Positions 1 through 7,228 of a stretch of 37,711 nt of DNA are shown in pieces. The stretch is from positions 64,889-102,599 of the forward strand of contig NZ_LJSD01000016.1 in the NCBI RefSeq assembly GCF_001303895.1, given 5' to 3'. How positions within the stretch are numbered: the first letter of the stretch is position 1; each line of letters starts with the position of its first letter. A program made the translations under genes and the position numbers. The notes under the pieces were generated by a model, which worked only from the letters and a program-made list of their open reading frames with translations, was not told the origin of the DNA and ran no database searches. Source of the stretch: Mesorhizobium sp. 1M-11. GTDB lineage: Bacteria; Pseudomonadota; Alphaproteobacteria; Rhizobiales; Rhizobiaceae.

Positions 1-801
1 CCGCCACAGCGTGTCGGGCCGGCCGTCATGGTGGCGCTGATTCAGCCCGACCAGACTGTGATCGTAGATGCCGAAGGCGGTGGTCGAGGTCAGCACCGGA
101 TGACCGTCTTGGCTGAGTTCGGCAATGGTGGCGTCGATCCAGGCCGCGGCCGGCTGTCCGTCGATTTCGGCTTCGCGATGCAGCAGCGAACCGCCGGGGA
201 GAGGCTGGTCGTCGACAAGGATGACGGATTTGCCGGAGCCGGCCGCCGACCGCGCGGCCGCAAGTCCCGCCGGACCGGCGCCGACAACCAGCACATCGCA
301 GTGTCTATTGATCTGGTCGGCCGAGCCGATCGGCTTCCAGTCCGGGTCCACTCTGCCCAGCCCGGCCATGGCGCGGACACGTGGCTCGAACAGGTGCCAG
401 TCTGGCCACATGAAGGTCTTGTAGTAGAAGGCGGCCGGGATGAAGCGGGCGAAACGGTCGAGGAAGGCGTTGCGGTCGGCTGCCGCGTTCGGCGAGGCGT
501 TGACGCTACGGGTGATCAACCCATCGCTGGCCGGTTCGGTGGTGGCGCGTGTGTTGGGCGCGCGGTGCTGGTTTCCGACGACGTCGATCAGCGCGTTCGG
601 CTCCTCGACGCCGGCGCCCCAGATGCCGCGCGGGCGATGGTATTTGAAGCTGCGGCCGACGACCGCGACATCCGCAGCCAGCAGCGCGGAAGCGATGGTA
701 TCGCCGGCATAGGCCTGGATCGTGCGTCCGTCGAAGCTGAACGAAAGCGGTCGCGAGCGATCAATGGCGCTGCCACCGGAGGCAAGGCGAAGCACACTCA
801 T
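1..801 (-). CDS. soxA: Sarcosine oxidase alpha subunit, partial (C-terminus beyond left edge)
   Basis: This is the N-terminal 267 residues of the large subunit of heterotetrameric sarcosine oxidase, which oxidatively demethylates sarcosine to glycine and passes the one-carbon unit to tetrahydrofolate. The frame is open to base 1, so the rest of the roughly 1000-residue protein lies outside the window. The start ATG (801-799) overlaps the soxD stop in an ATGA, the usual translational coupling. Visible features are an N-terminal ferredoxin-like segment (FDGRTIQAYAGDTIASALLA, then RSFKYHRPRG) and a dinucleotide-binding motif VLVVGAGPAGLAAARSA near residue 195 for NAD or FAD. It is the third gene of soxB-soxD-soxA; soxG would be expected next, off the edge. 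The family call is very safe from the combination of motifs and neighbours. Confidence 0.93.
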   Translation of the reverse strand, partial: MSVLRLASGGSAIDRSRPLSFSFDGRTIQAYAGDTIASALLAADVAVVGRSFKYHRPRGIWGAGVEEPNALIDVVGNQHRAPNTRATTEPASDGLITRSVNASPNAAADRNAFLDRFARFIPAAFYYKTFMWPDWHLFEPRVRAMAGLGRVDPDWKPIGSADQINRHCDVLVVGAGPAGLAAARSAAGSGKSVILVDDQPLPGGSLLHREAEIDGQPAAAWIDATIAELSQDGHPVLTSTTAFGIYDHSLVGLNQRHHDGRPDTLWR

Positions 802-1067
802 TCGCCCTGCTCCGCAAGACCCGACGCACTGGATGACGCAAGCTTGTGAGTGACGGTGTCGCGCTCCATCGCGAAGAACTCGCCACAAGTCATGTGAACC
901 CAGATCTCGCGCGTCGCGCCCTTGGGATTGGAGCGCATATAAAGATAGTCGGCCCAACGCTCGGCGCCTACGTCGGCGCCGTCAGGCCGCAGGTTGCCGT
1001 GCTCGCCGCCATAGTGGAATTCGGTCTCGGGGCGCGGTCCGCAGAACGGACAGGTGAAAAGCTGCAT
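798..1067 (-). CDS. soxD: Sarcosine oxidase delta subunit
   Basis: This small protein of 89 residues is the zinc-binding delta subunit of heterotetrameric sarcosine oxidase. It starts MQLFTCPFCGPRPETEFHY, with a CxxC pair at Cys6 and Cys9 and a second metal-ligand pair in WVHMTCGEFF (His58, Cys61), matching the zinc site known for the family. The length is typical (about 85-110). The in-frame ORF extends further upstream, but that part lies inside soxB and has no homology features, so the ATG at 1067 is chosen; it follows soxB by 11 bases. The stop overlaps the soxA start (ATGA). No anomaly is seen. Confidence 0.92.
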   Translation of the reverse strand: MQLFTCPFCGPRPETEFHYGGEHGNLRPDGADVGAERWADYLYMRSNPKGATREIWVHMTCGEFFAMERDTVTHKLASSSASGLAEQGE

Positions 1068-1078
1068 GATGTCGGATC

Positions 1079-2332
1079 CTAATGCGCGATGCCGGAGCCG
1101 GCCGCTTCGTCCAGCAGCCGGCCGCTCGAGAAGCGATCGAGATCGAACGGGCGGCTGATGTCGTGGTGCTTGCCGCTCGCCAGCAGATGGGCAAGCAGCG
1201 TGCCGCCGGCAGGAATGGCCTTGAAGCCGCCAGTGCCCCAGCCGCAATTCAGGAACAAGCCGGACAAGGGAGACTCGCCGATAATGGGCGACGAATCCGG
1301 CACGACATCGACGATACCGGCCCATTGCCGCATCAGGCGGAGCTGGCCGAAGACCGGGAACATTTCCAGGAAACCGGCGATCACGCCCTCCAGCGTCGGC
1401 AGATTGCCGCGCTGACCATAGGAAGGCACGCGGTCCAGCCCCCCGCCGATGACCAGCTCGCCCTTGTCCGACTGGCTGGCATAGACACCAGTGCCGGGTG
1501 AAAGCACCACCGTATCAAGGATCGGCTTGACCGGTTCCGAAACACAGGCCTGCAGGGCATAGGAATTGATCGGCAGACGGAAACCGGCCTTGGCGGCGAG
1601 CACCGAGGAATGACCCGCCACCGCCATGCCGACGCGATCGGAACGGATGGTGCCGCGCGTTGTCTCGACACCGCGACAGCGCCCGCCTTCGACGACGAAA
1701 TTGGTGATCTCGCAATTCTGTATGATGTCGACACCCAGGCGGCTTGCCGCTCGTGCATAGCCCCAGGCAACCGCATCGTGACGAGCGGTGCCGGCACGTT
1801 TCTGTTGGATGCCGCCGAAGACGGGAAAACGAGCCTCCGGCGCGAAGTTGTAGATCGGCAGGACACGGCGCACGTCTTCCGCAGAAAGCAATTCGGCATC
1901 GGTGCCGTTGATCTGCATGGCGTTGGCGATACGCGCGGCGATCTCCATCTCAGCCGCGCTATGGCAAAGCGTGACCATGCCGCGCTGCGAAAACATGACG
2001 TTGTAGTTCAGCTCGTGCGACAGGTTTTCGTAGAGCCGGTGCGCCAGGCCGTACAGTGCGACGCTTTCCGGATAATAGTAGTTGGAGCGGACCACGGTGG
2101 TGTTGCGGCCGGTGTTACCGCCACCGATCCAGCCTTTCTCGAGCACCGCCACATCGGTGATGCCGTGGTTCTTCGCCAGGTAATAGGCGGTCGCCAGCCC
2201 ATGGCCACCACCCCCGACGATGATCACGTCATAGGTTTTTCGTGGCTGCGGCGAACGCCAGGCCGGTTCCCAGCCCTTCTGGCCGGCAAGCCCTTCCTTG
2301 AGCAAGGAAAGGGCGGAATAGCGGCGGGTCAT
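1079..2332 (-). CDS. soxB: Sarcosine oxidase beta subunit
   Basis: This 417-residue FAD-dependent beta subunit contains the sarcosine oxidation site. It shows a Rossmann motif TYDVIIVGGGGHGLATAYYL (about residues 33-52), a DAO-fold body and a C-terminal GWGTGGFKAIPAGG FAD-contact segment. The His in GTARHDAVAW (about residue 185) sits in the segment where, from memory of characterised enzymes, FMN is covalently attached. The start ATG at 2332 (MTRRYSALSLLKEG) gives the usual family length; an upstream in-frame start adds 32 residues without family resemblance. It is the first gene of soxBDA, divergent from a TetR regulator. A sigma70-like promoter (2444-2471, minus strand) precedes it and overlaps an inverted repeat. 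Confidence 0.94.
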   Translation of the reverse strand: MTRRYSALSLLKEGLAGQKGWEPAWRSPQPRKTYDVIIVGGGGHGLATAYYLAKNHGITDVAVLEKGWIGGGNTGRNTTVVRSNYYYPESVALYGLAHRLYENLSHELNYNVMFSQRGMVTLCHSAAEMEIAARIANAMQINGTDAELLSAEDVRRVLPIYNFAPEARFPVFGGIQQKRAGTARHDAVAWGYARAASRLGVDIIQNCEITNFVVEGGRCRGVETTRGTIRSDRVGMAVAGHSSVLAAKAGFRLPINSYALQACVSEPVKPILDTVVLSPGTGVYASQSDKGELVIGGGLDRVPSYGQRGNLPTLEGVIAGFLEMFPVFGQLRLMRQWAGIVDVVPDSSPIIGESPLSGLFLNCGWGTGGFKAIPAGGTLLAHLLASGKHHDISRPFDLDRFSSGRLLDEAAGSGIAH

Positions 2333-2443
2333 GAACTGGCAACTCCAGTCGCGCAGGAGCGGCCGCTCATGGCCCGAGCCTGGCTTACGGAACGGGAAAT
2401 GTGCAAACAACCACCTATGTGCCGCCACCTCGATATGATCAAA

Positions 2444-2471
2444 ACCATACAGTGCTGTATTGTACTGTCAA
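2444..2471 (-). promoter_or_regulatory. Candidate sigma70 promoter of soxBDA
   Basis: Read on the minus strand there is a perfect TTGACA (2471-2466), a 16-base spacer and TATGGT (2449-2444), a reasonable -10 with four of six consensus bases. It points toward soxB, leaving a leader of roughly 105 bases. The spacer and -10 are overlapped by the inverted repeat at 2447-2460, which would place any protein bound there directly on the promoter. This is inferred from sequence only. Confidence 0.5.
2447..2468. promoter_or_regulatory. Inverted repeat, candidate TetR-family operator
   Basis: ATACAG (2447-2452) and CTGTAT (2455-2460) form a perfect 6-base dyad with a 2-base centre. ACAGT (2449-2453) and ACTGT (2464-2468) form a second, overlapping dyad. 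It lies midway in the divergent soxB/tetR interval and covers the proposed soxB promoter, as expected for a local TetR-type regulator. Which protein binds it is inference from position. Confidence 0.5.
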
Positions 2472-2521
2472 CGACGTTCAACCGGGCTATTCTGGGCGCG
2501 CACCGACCTGTCGGGATTGAA

Positions 2522-2551
2522 AGCTCGAAAATCGGTTCCGATTTTCAAGCT
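2522..2551. repeat. Long inverted repeat upstream of the TetR gene
   Basis: Two 14-base arms (2522-2535 and 2538-2551) separated by TT match at 13 of 14 positions; the inner nine (GAAAATCGG / CCGATTTTC) are perfect. It ends about 40 bases before the TetR start codon. It could be a second operator, a leader hairpin or a copy of a dispersed palindromic repeat. I recall AAAATCGG-type palindromes being frequent in Mesorhizobium intergenic DNA, but this cannot be checked here. No second full copy was found in this window. Confidence 0.6.
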
Positions 2552-2590
2552 GATGGTTTAGCAGCGTGTCACTCTTCTGGAGATGACATC

Positions 2591-3229
2591 ATGACAACAG
2601 TGTCACCACGAAGCCGCAAGCGCTCCAAGGCGGTACTGCCCAAGAAAGACCGTGCGGAACGCCTGGGGCGGATGGATTGGGTCCATGCGGCGCGCGAGGC
2701 GCTCATCAAGGGGGGCGTTCACGCCGTCAAGATCGATCTCATCGCCAACCGTCTCAAGATAACGCGCGGCAGCTTCTATTGGCACTTCCAGAACAGAGCC
2801 GAAGTGCTGTCCGCACTCATCGAGCTTTGGGAGTCGCAGAACACCAAGCCGTTCGAGGAAATCGTCCGGCGTCCGGACCTCGGCGCGGCCGAGAAATATC
2901 TGGAGATGGCCAAGTTGTGGCTGGAGGAAAAGGACTTCGACTGGCACTTCGATTCTGCGATGCGCGATTGGGCCCGCAGTGCGCGGGCCGTGGCCAAGAA
3001 ACTGACCGCAATCGATGATTTTCGGATGAGCCTTTTCGAACAGGTCTTCGTCGAAATGGGCTACCCGGCATACGAAGCGAAAGTTCGCGCCCGGATCACC
3101 TACTATCATCAGGTCGGCTACTACACGCTGGGCATCAGGGAAGACCAGCAAGCCCGCCGGGAGATGTTTCCAATGTATCTGCGCATCCTCGCGGGAAATG
3201 CGGAGGTCGACAAGATGACGATCGACTAG
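2591..3229 (+). CDS. TetR family transcriptional regulator
   Basis: This 212-residue protein has a TetR-type N-terminal helix-turn-helix at about residues 28-72 (WVHAAREALIKGGVHAVKID, then IANRLKITRGSFYWHFQNRAEVL). The GSFYWHF recognition segment is characteristic. The C-terminal half is an all-helical ligand and dimerisation domain of the usual variable kind. The frame is open far upstream (to 1610), but that part lies antisense to soxB, and the ATG at 2591 gives the normal TetR length. It is divergent from soxB, and an inverted repeat over the soxB promoter suggests local control of sarcosine oxidase. Its effector is unknown. It ends 27 bases from the convergent LacI gene. Confidence 0.9.
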   Translation: MTTVSPRSRKRSKAVLPKKDRAERLGRMDWVHAAREALIKGGVHAVKIDLIANRLKITRGSFYWHFQNRAEVLSALIELWESQNTKPFEEIVRRPDLGAAEKYLEMAKLWLEEKDFDWHFDSAMRDWARSARAVAKKLTAIDDFRMSLFEQVFVEMGYPAYEAKVRARITYYHQVGYYTLGIREDQQARREMFPMYLRILAGNAEVDKMTID

Positions 3230-3256
3230 CGCTGGTCGAGCCCAGGGAGAAAACTA

Positions 3257-4297
3257 TCAAGCTGCAGGTCGAGCCACCGAATTGCGGATGCGCACCGAGG
3301 TCTGGAAATGTGTGGTTGCCGGAGGCTCCGGCCTGACACCGGTCCGGTAGAGCAGCAACTCGGCCGCCGCGCGCCCCATATCCAGGCCCGGTTGCGCCAC
3401 GGTGGTCAGGGAAGGCTGCAGCAATTCGGCGGCGGCGATATCGTCGAAGCCGGTGATGCTGAGTTCTGCCGGAATGGCGATATCGTGCTCGCGGCAGTAG
3501 CGCATCACGCCGATCGCCATCAGGTCGTTGGCGCACAGGATGGCGGTGGGCCATTCCTGATGCGCCCCGGCCAGGAACCTGGCCGCGGCCAGATAGCCGG
3601 AGCGCTCGCTGTAGTCGCCCGCGACGTAAGGGGCCGCGTCGGTATCGATGCCTGCCGCCGCCAGCGACTCGCGAAACCCCGCCAGTCTCTGCTCGCTCGT
3701 CCACAGCCGCGGCGGGCCACCGACGATGGCGATCCGCCTGTGGCCCCGATCGATGACATGCCTGGCGATGGCGCGTGCGCCGGCCAGATTGCTGCTCGAC
3801 ACGAAAGGCACGTCGATGCCGGGCAGCACTTCATCGACAAAGACGACCGATCCGGCTCGGGCGAGCTCCAGAAGCGAGGAACTGGGAAAACCGGTGCCGG
3901 TCAGATAGATGACGCCGTCCAGCCGCTGCGTGCGCAGGATGCGCGCGAAATACTCCTCGCGCTCGGTCTGCGACCAGGTGATGCACAGCATCAGCAGGAT
4001 GTCGTTGTCCCCTATGCCGCGCTGGACGCCCTCCGCCACCGCGGCGAAGAAGGGGTTGTCGAGGTCGGGCACGACAAAGCCGATCGAGGAGATGCGCCGG
4101 CGCTTGAGGCTGCGGGCGGTGTTGTTCGGCTCAAAACCGAGCTCGGCTATGAAGCGCTGGACATGGCGCCGGGTTTCTTCCGCGACCTGGCCACGCTCGT
4201 TGATGACGGCGCTGACCGTGCCGATCGAAACGCCCGCCTCGCGGGCCACATCGCGAATGGTGGGCCGGCCGTTGCCCGAAGATCTCGATCCACTCAT
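3257..4297 (-). CDS. LacI family transcriptional repressor
   Basis: This 346-residue LacI/GalR-family regulator has an N-terminal helix-turn-helix (PTIRDVAREAGVSIGTVSAV, about residues 11-30), a hinge helix (NNTARSLKRRR) and a periplasmic-binding-protein-like effector domain starting IGFVVPDLDNPFFAAVAEG. Length and domain order are standard. It is divergent from the transporter operon that begins at 4622. Two palindromes with central CG (4446-4457 and 4533-4548) lie in the shared 324-base interval, so it probably represses both that operon and itself. The effector is presumably the transported compound or a derivative, which is not identifiable from the sequence. Confidence 0.93.
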   Translation of the reverse strand: MSGSRSSGNGRPTIRDVAREAGVSIGTVSAVINERGQVAEETRRHVQRFIAELGFEPNNTARSLKRRRISSIGFVVPDLDNPFFAAVAEGVQRGIGDNDILLMLCITWSQTEREEYFARILRTQRLDGVIYLTGTGFPSSSLLELARAGSVVFVDEVLPGIDVPFVSSSNLAGARAIARHVIDRGHRRIAIVGGPPRLWTSEQRLAGFRESLAAAGIDTDAAPYVAGDYSERSGYLAAARFLAGAHQEWPTAILCANDLMAIGVMRYCREHDIAIPAELSITGFDDIAAAELLQPSLTTVAQPGLDMGRAAAELLLYRTGVRPEPPATTHFQTSVRIRNSVARPAA

Positions 4298-4445
4298 GTC
4301 TGCTGCGGGCCTCGAACCATGTCTCGGCGCAAGATCGCGCCGGCCAAGTCAACTACGCGCTTTTGAAGGAGATTTCCAAGGGCGAGTGGATATCCGGCTG
4401 CCTCGTCGGTCATACGCTTTCGGCTCCTCATACCGATATCAAACT

Positions 4446-4457
4446 TGAACCGGTTCA
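4446..4457. promoter_or_regulatory. LacI-type operator O1 (perfect palindrome)
   Basis: TGAACCGGTTCA is a perfect 12-base palindrome with the central CG typical of LacI-family operators. It lies 149 bases upstream of the lacI-type gene and 164 upstream of the transporter operon. The remaining interval (4298-4621) holds a second similar site at 4533-4548 and a half-site (TTGAACC, 4485-4491), and otherwise no gene. Confidence 0.7.
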
Positions 4458-4532
4458 TTTCGATTTGTCAATCTCGGAAAAATTTTGAACCAAGACTATT
4501 GCAACACACCGATTGTTGCGGCAGGCTTCAAA

Positions 4533-4548
4533 CCTGAAACGGTTCAGG
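4533..4548. promoter_or_regulatory. LacI-type operator O2 (near-perfect palindrome)
   Basis: CCTGAAACGGTTCAGG has 8-base arms with one mismatched pair and shares the TGAA-CGGTTCA core with O1. Centre-to-centre distance from O1 is 89 bases, compatible with looping by a tetrameric or paired repressor. It lies about 75 bases before the first structural gene, where it could block transcription. Confidence 0.65.
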
Positions 4549-4621
4549 AAGACTTTACCCGTCTGCCTGTCCAAAATTCGCTGCCGAATGGGGCGAATGG
4601 AATTGATGGGAGATCGAAGCC

Positions 4622-5401
4622 TTGTCCAATACGAAAAAGAAAGTGCTGCTCGTCGGCGAGACCTGGTTGAGCTCGGCAACCCATTTCAAAGGTTTCGACC
4701 AGTTCGGTAGCGTCACCTTTCATTCCGGCGCTGAGCCGCTGATCAAAGCGCTCCAGGGCAGCGCATTCGACCTCACCCACATGCCGGCGCACGAGGCCGT
4801 CGAGAAACTGCCTTTCGACCTCGACGGGCTGAACGCCTATGACGCGATCTTGCTTTCCGACATCGGCGCCTCGTCGCTGCTTCTGCATCCCGATGTCTGG
4901 CTGCACGGCAAGACGGTGCCCAACAGGCTCAAGCTCCTGAAGGAGTGGACCGCACAGGGCGGCGGCCTCGCGATGATCGGCGGTTATTTCTCGTTCCAGG
5001 GCATCGACGGGCGCGCGCGTTGGCGCCGCACTCCGGTCGAAGATGTCCTGCCGGTGGAATGCCTGCCCTACGACGACCGCATCGAAGTACCCGAAGGTTT
5101 CAGCGCCGTCGTCGACACCGACAGCAACCATCCGATCCTAAACGGATTGGATGGCAAATGGCCACTTTTGCTCGGCGCCAACGAGGTGCGCCTGAAGCCG
5201 GAAGCGGGCATCGAGGTTCTGGCCAGCCTGCCCGAGGACCAGGGCGGTCATCCGCTTCTGGTCACCGGAGCGTTCGGAAACGGCCGGACGCTGGCCTGGA
5301 TGTCCGATGTCAGCCCGCACTGGCTTCCGGCATCCTTTTCAGACTGGCCGGGCTACACCGCCTTGTGGCGCAATGCGCTCGGCTGGCTGACCCGGCTCTG
5401 A
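4622..5401 (+). CDS. Glutamine amidotransferase-like protein (GATase1-like, PF07090-type)
   Basis: This 259-residue cytoplasmic protein belongs to the putative class-I glutamine-amidotransferase-like family: VLLVGETWLSS at the N-terminus, AYDAILLSDIGASSLLLHPD (about residues 73-92), GGGLAMIGGYFSFQG (about 112-126) and a C-terminal WPGYTALWRNALGWL. The elbow where a true amidotransferase has Gly-x-Cys-x-Gly reads GGYFS, and the only cysteine is in VECLPYDD, so it probably lacks glutaminase activity. The start is TTG at 4622, supported by GGGAGA at 4608-4613; no suitable ATG exists nearby. It is the first gene of the operon downstream of the two LacI-type operators and precedes the ABC ATPase by 31 bases. 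The function is unknown. Confidence 0.8.
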   Translation: MSNTKKKVLLVGETWLSSATHFKGFDQFGSVTFHSGAEPLIKALQGSAFDLTHMPAHEAVEKLPFDLDGLNAYDAILLSDIGASSLLLHPDVWLHGKTVPNRLKLLKEWTAQGGGLAMIGGYFSFQGIDGRARWRRTPVEDVLPVECLPYDDRIEVPEGFSAVVDTDSNHPILNGLDGKWPLLLGANEVRLKPEAGIEVLASLPEDQGGHPLLVTGAFGNGRTLAWMSDVSPHWLPASFSDWPGYTALWRNALGWLTRL

Positions 5402-5432
5402 CAGGGCCGATCGGGACGTGGGAGGAGAAGAC

Positions 5433-6203
5433 ATGTCCGAAGCATTCCTGATTGCCAAAGGCATCGCCAAACGGTTCGGCGGTCTGACGGCCCTTTCGGA
5501 TGTCGATCTGGAAATCCGCGCCGGAGAGGTTCTCGCCCTTTTGGGCGACAACGGCGCCGGCAAATCCACCTTCATCAAGGTTCTGGCCGGAGCGCACCCT
5601 CCAAGCGAAGGCCAGATCCTCGTCGCGGGGCAGCCGGTGTCCTTCGCCTCCCCGAAGGACGCGGCTGCCTCCGGCATCGCCACGATTTTCCAGGAATTGG
5701 CCCTCTCGGAAAACCTGTCCATCTCGGAGAATGTCTATCTCGGCCGCGAGCTGAAGCAATCGGTGCTTGGGGTCCCGTTCCTGCGACGCAAGGAGATGAA
5801 GCAGCGGGTCGCGGAGCTTCTGAAAGAGCTCGACGCGCATATCTCGGACCCGGAAGCGCCCGTGGGCAGCCTCTCCGGCGGCCAGCGCCAGTCGGTCGCC
5901 ATCTGCCGGGCTCTCAATCTGAATGCCAAACTGGTGATCATGGACGAGCCGACGGCCGCCCTTGCCGTCGCCGAAACCCGCAAGGTTCTGGCCCTGATCC
6001 GCAAGCTGGCGGAGCGCGGCTGCGCGGTCGTGCTGATCAGCCACAACATTTCCGATGTCTTCGAGGTTGCCGATCGCATGGTCGTGTTCCGGCGCGGGCG
6101 CAAGGTGGCCGAGCGGCTGCGCGCCGAGACCGAGCCCGAGGAAATCGTCGCTCTGATAACAGGCGCTCACCCCGACGTGCGGGCGCTGGAAAAAGCACAA
6201 TAG
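5433..6203 (+). CDS. Sugar-type ABC transporter ATP-binding protein (single domain)
   Basis: This 256-residue ATPase carries Walker A GDNGAGKST, Q-loop (IFQELALSENL), signature LSGGQRQSV, Walker B LVIMDEPTAAL and H-loop VLISHNISD. It resembles one half of RbsA-type proteins. Most ribose/AI-2/rhamnose-class transporters use a fused two-domain ATPase of about 500 residues; a single-domain version occurs in fructose-type (FrcA) systems and would work as a homodimer. The ATG at 5433 follows a strong GGAGGAGA (5421-5428) and is preferred to the in-frame GTG at 5418. It sits between the amidotransferase-like gene and the binding-protein gene. Confidence 0.93.
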   Translation: MSEAFLIAKGIAKRFGGLTALSDVDLEIRAGEVLALLGDNGAGKSTFIKVLAGAHPPSEGQILVAGQPVSFASPKDAAASGIATIFQELALSENLSISENVYLGRELKQSVLGVPFLRRKEMKQRVAELLKELDAHISDPEAPVGSLSGGQRQSVAICRALNLNAKLVIMDEPTAALAVAETRKVLALIRKLAERGCAVVLISHNISDVFEVADRMVVFRRGRKVAERLRAETEPEEIVALITGAHPDVRALEKAQ

Positions 6204-6231
6204 CAGCACGTCCAACCCAGAGAGGAACACC

Positions 6232-7215
6232 ATGCTGAAACATCTCGCACGGGCCCTGGCCGCTTCGGCGATCCTTGCCGTTGCCACGGCTGCCATGGCG
6301 CAGGACAAGCCGAAAGTGGCCTTCGTCCCGCAGCTCATAGGCATCCCCTATTTCAATGCGATGGAGGCCGGCGGCAAGAAGGCGGGTGCCGAGCTTGGCG
6401 TGGACTTCGTCTACACCGGCCCTGTCGACGCCAATCCGATCGACCAGTTGCAGATCGTACAGAACCTGATCGACGAAGGCGTCAACGCCATCTCCGTCAG
6501 CGTGCTCGATGCGTCGAGCATCGCGCCGGTCGTCCAGGCGGCCGAAGCAAAGGGCATCAAGCTGTTCACCAGCGACAGCGATGCACCCGACAGCGGCCGC
6601 GCCGTCTATGTGGCGCAGGCTACCGATGAAGGGCTCGGCTATGCCATTGTCGACGAACTGGTCAAGCGGGTTGGTGACGATGCCAAGGTCGGCATCGTTT
6701 CGGGCGAGGCGACCGCAACCAACCTGAACGCCTGGATCGGGTTCATGAAGAAGCGGGCGGCGGAAAAATATCCCAAGCTGGTCCTGCTCGAACCACAATT
6801 CGCCGGCGGAACAGCCCAGCGCGCCGCACAGATATCGAGCGACCTGATTGCCGCCAATCCCGACCTGAAGGGCCTGATCGCGGTGGCGTCCAGCACCTGT
6901 CCCGGTGTGGCGCAGGCCATCGAGACCGCCGGCAAGATCGGCAAGGTGGTTGGCACCGGCTACTGCAGCCCCAACACCGCGCGTTCCTACATCAAGAGCG
7001 GTGCCTTCGGCTTCAGCGTGCTGTGGGATCCCTCGCAGCTCGGCTATCTCACCGTATGGGCTGGCAAGCAGCTGATCGATGGCAAGAAGTTCGAGGCCTC
7101 GAACACCGTGCCCGGTTTTGCCGAACCGGTCACCTATGATGCCGAAAAGGGCATCCTGCTGCTTGGCCCGCCCGCGATCTTCACGGCCGAGAATGTCGAC
7201 AAGTTCGACTTCTGA
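6232..7215 (+). CDS. Periplasmic sugar-type binding protein (LsrB/RhaS-like)
   Basis: This 327-residue periplasmic binding protein has a Sec signal peptide (about residues 1-23, ending AAMAQ) and a type-I sugar-binding fold (Peripla_BP_4). Spacing and motifs follow the LsrB/RhaS branch: FVPQLIGIPYFNAMEAGGKK near the N-terminus, LFTSDSDAP, NAWIGFMKKRA, FSVLWDPSQLGYL, and a C-terminus LLLGPPAIFTAENVDKFDF very like that of LsrB. Compared with the AI-2-contacting residues I recall for Salmonella LsrB, the first-strand Lys is Gln (FVPQL), the Asp-Gln pair is Asn-Leu (TATNLNAW), and only the Asp in SDSD is kept, so AI-2 is an unlikely ligand. The gene follows the ATPase and precedes two permeases. 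Confidence 0.9.
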   Translation: MLKHLARALAASAILAVATAAMAQDKPKVAFVPQLIGIPYFNAMEAGGKKAGAELGVDFVYTGPVDANPIDQLQIVQNLIDEGVNAISVSVLDASSIAPVVQAAEAKGIKLFTSDSDAPDSGRAVYVAQATDEGLGYAIVDELVKRVGDDAKVGIVSGEATATNLNAWIGFMKKRAAEKYPKLVLLEPQFAGGTAQRAAQISSDLIAANPDLKGLIAVASSTCPGVAQAIETAGKIGKVVGTGYCSPNTARSYIKSGAFGFSVLWDPSQLGYLTVWAGKQLIDGKKFEASNTVPGFAEPVTYDAEKGILLLGPPAIFTAENVDKFDF

Positions 7216-7228
7216 CGCGGGAGAACCC

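Noticed and set aside
28..849. Plus-strand open frame of 273 codons
   Set aside because: Shadow opposite soxA/soxD in G+C-rich DNA; no recognisable motif or ribosome binding site.
1610..2590. Upstream extension of the TetR frame (ORF from 1610, 539 codons)
   Set aside because: It runs antisense through soxB and its translation has no family character; the TetR domain begins at the ATG at 2591.
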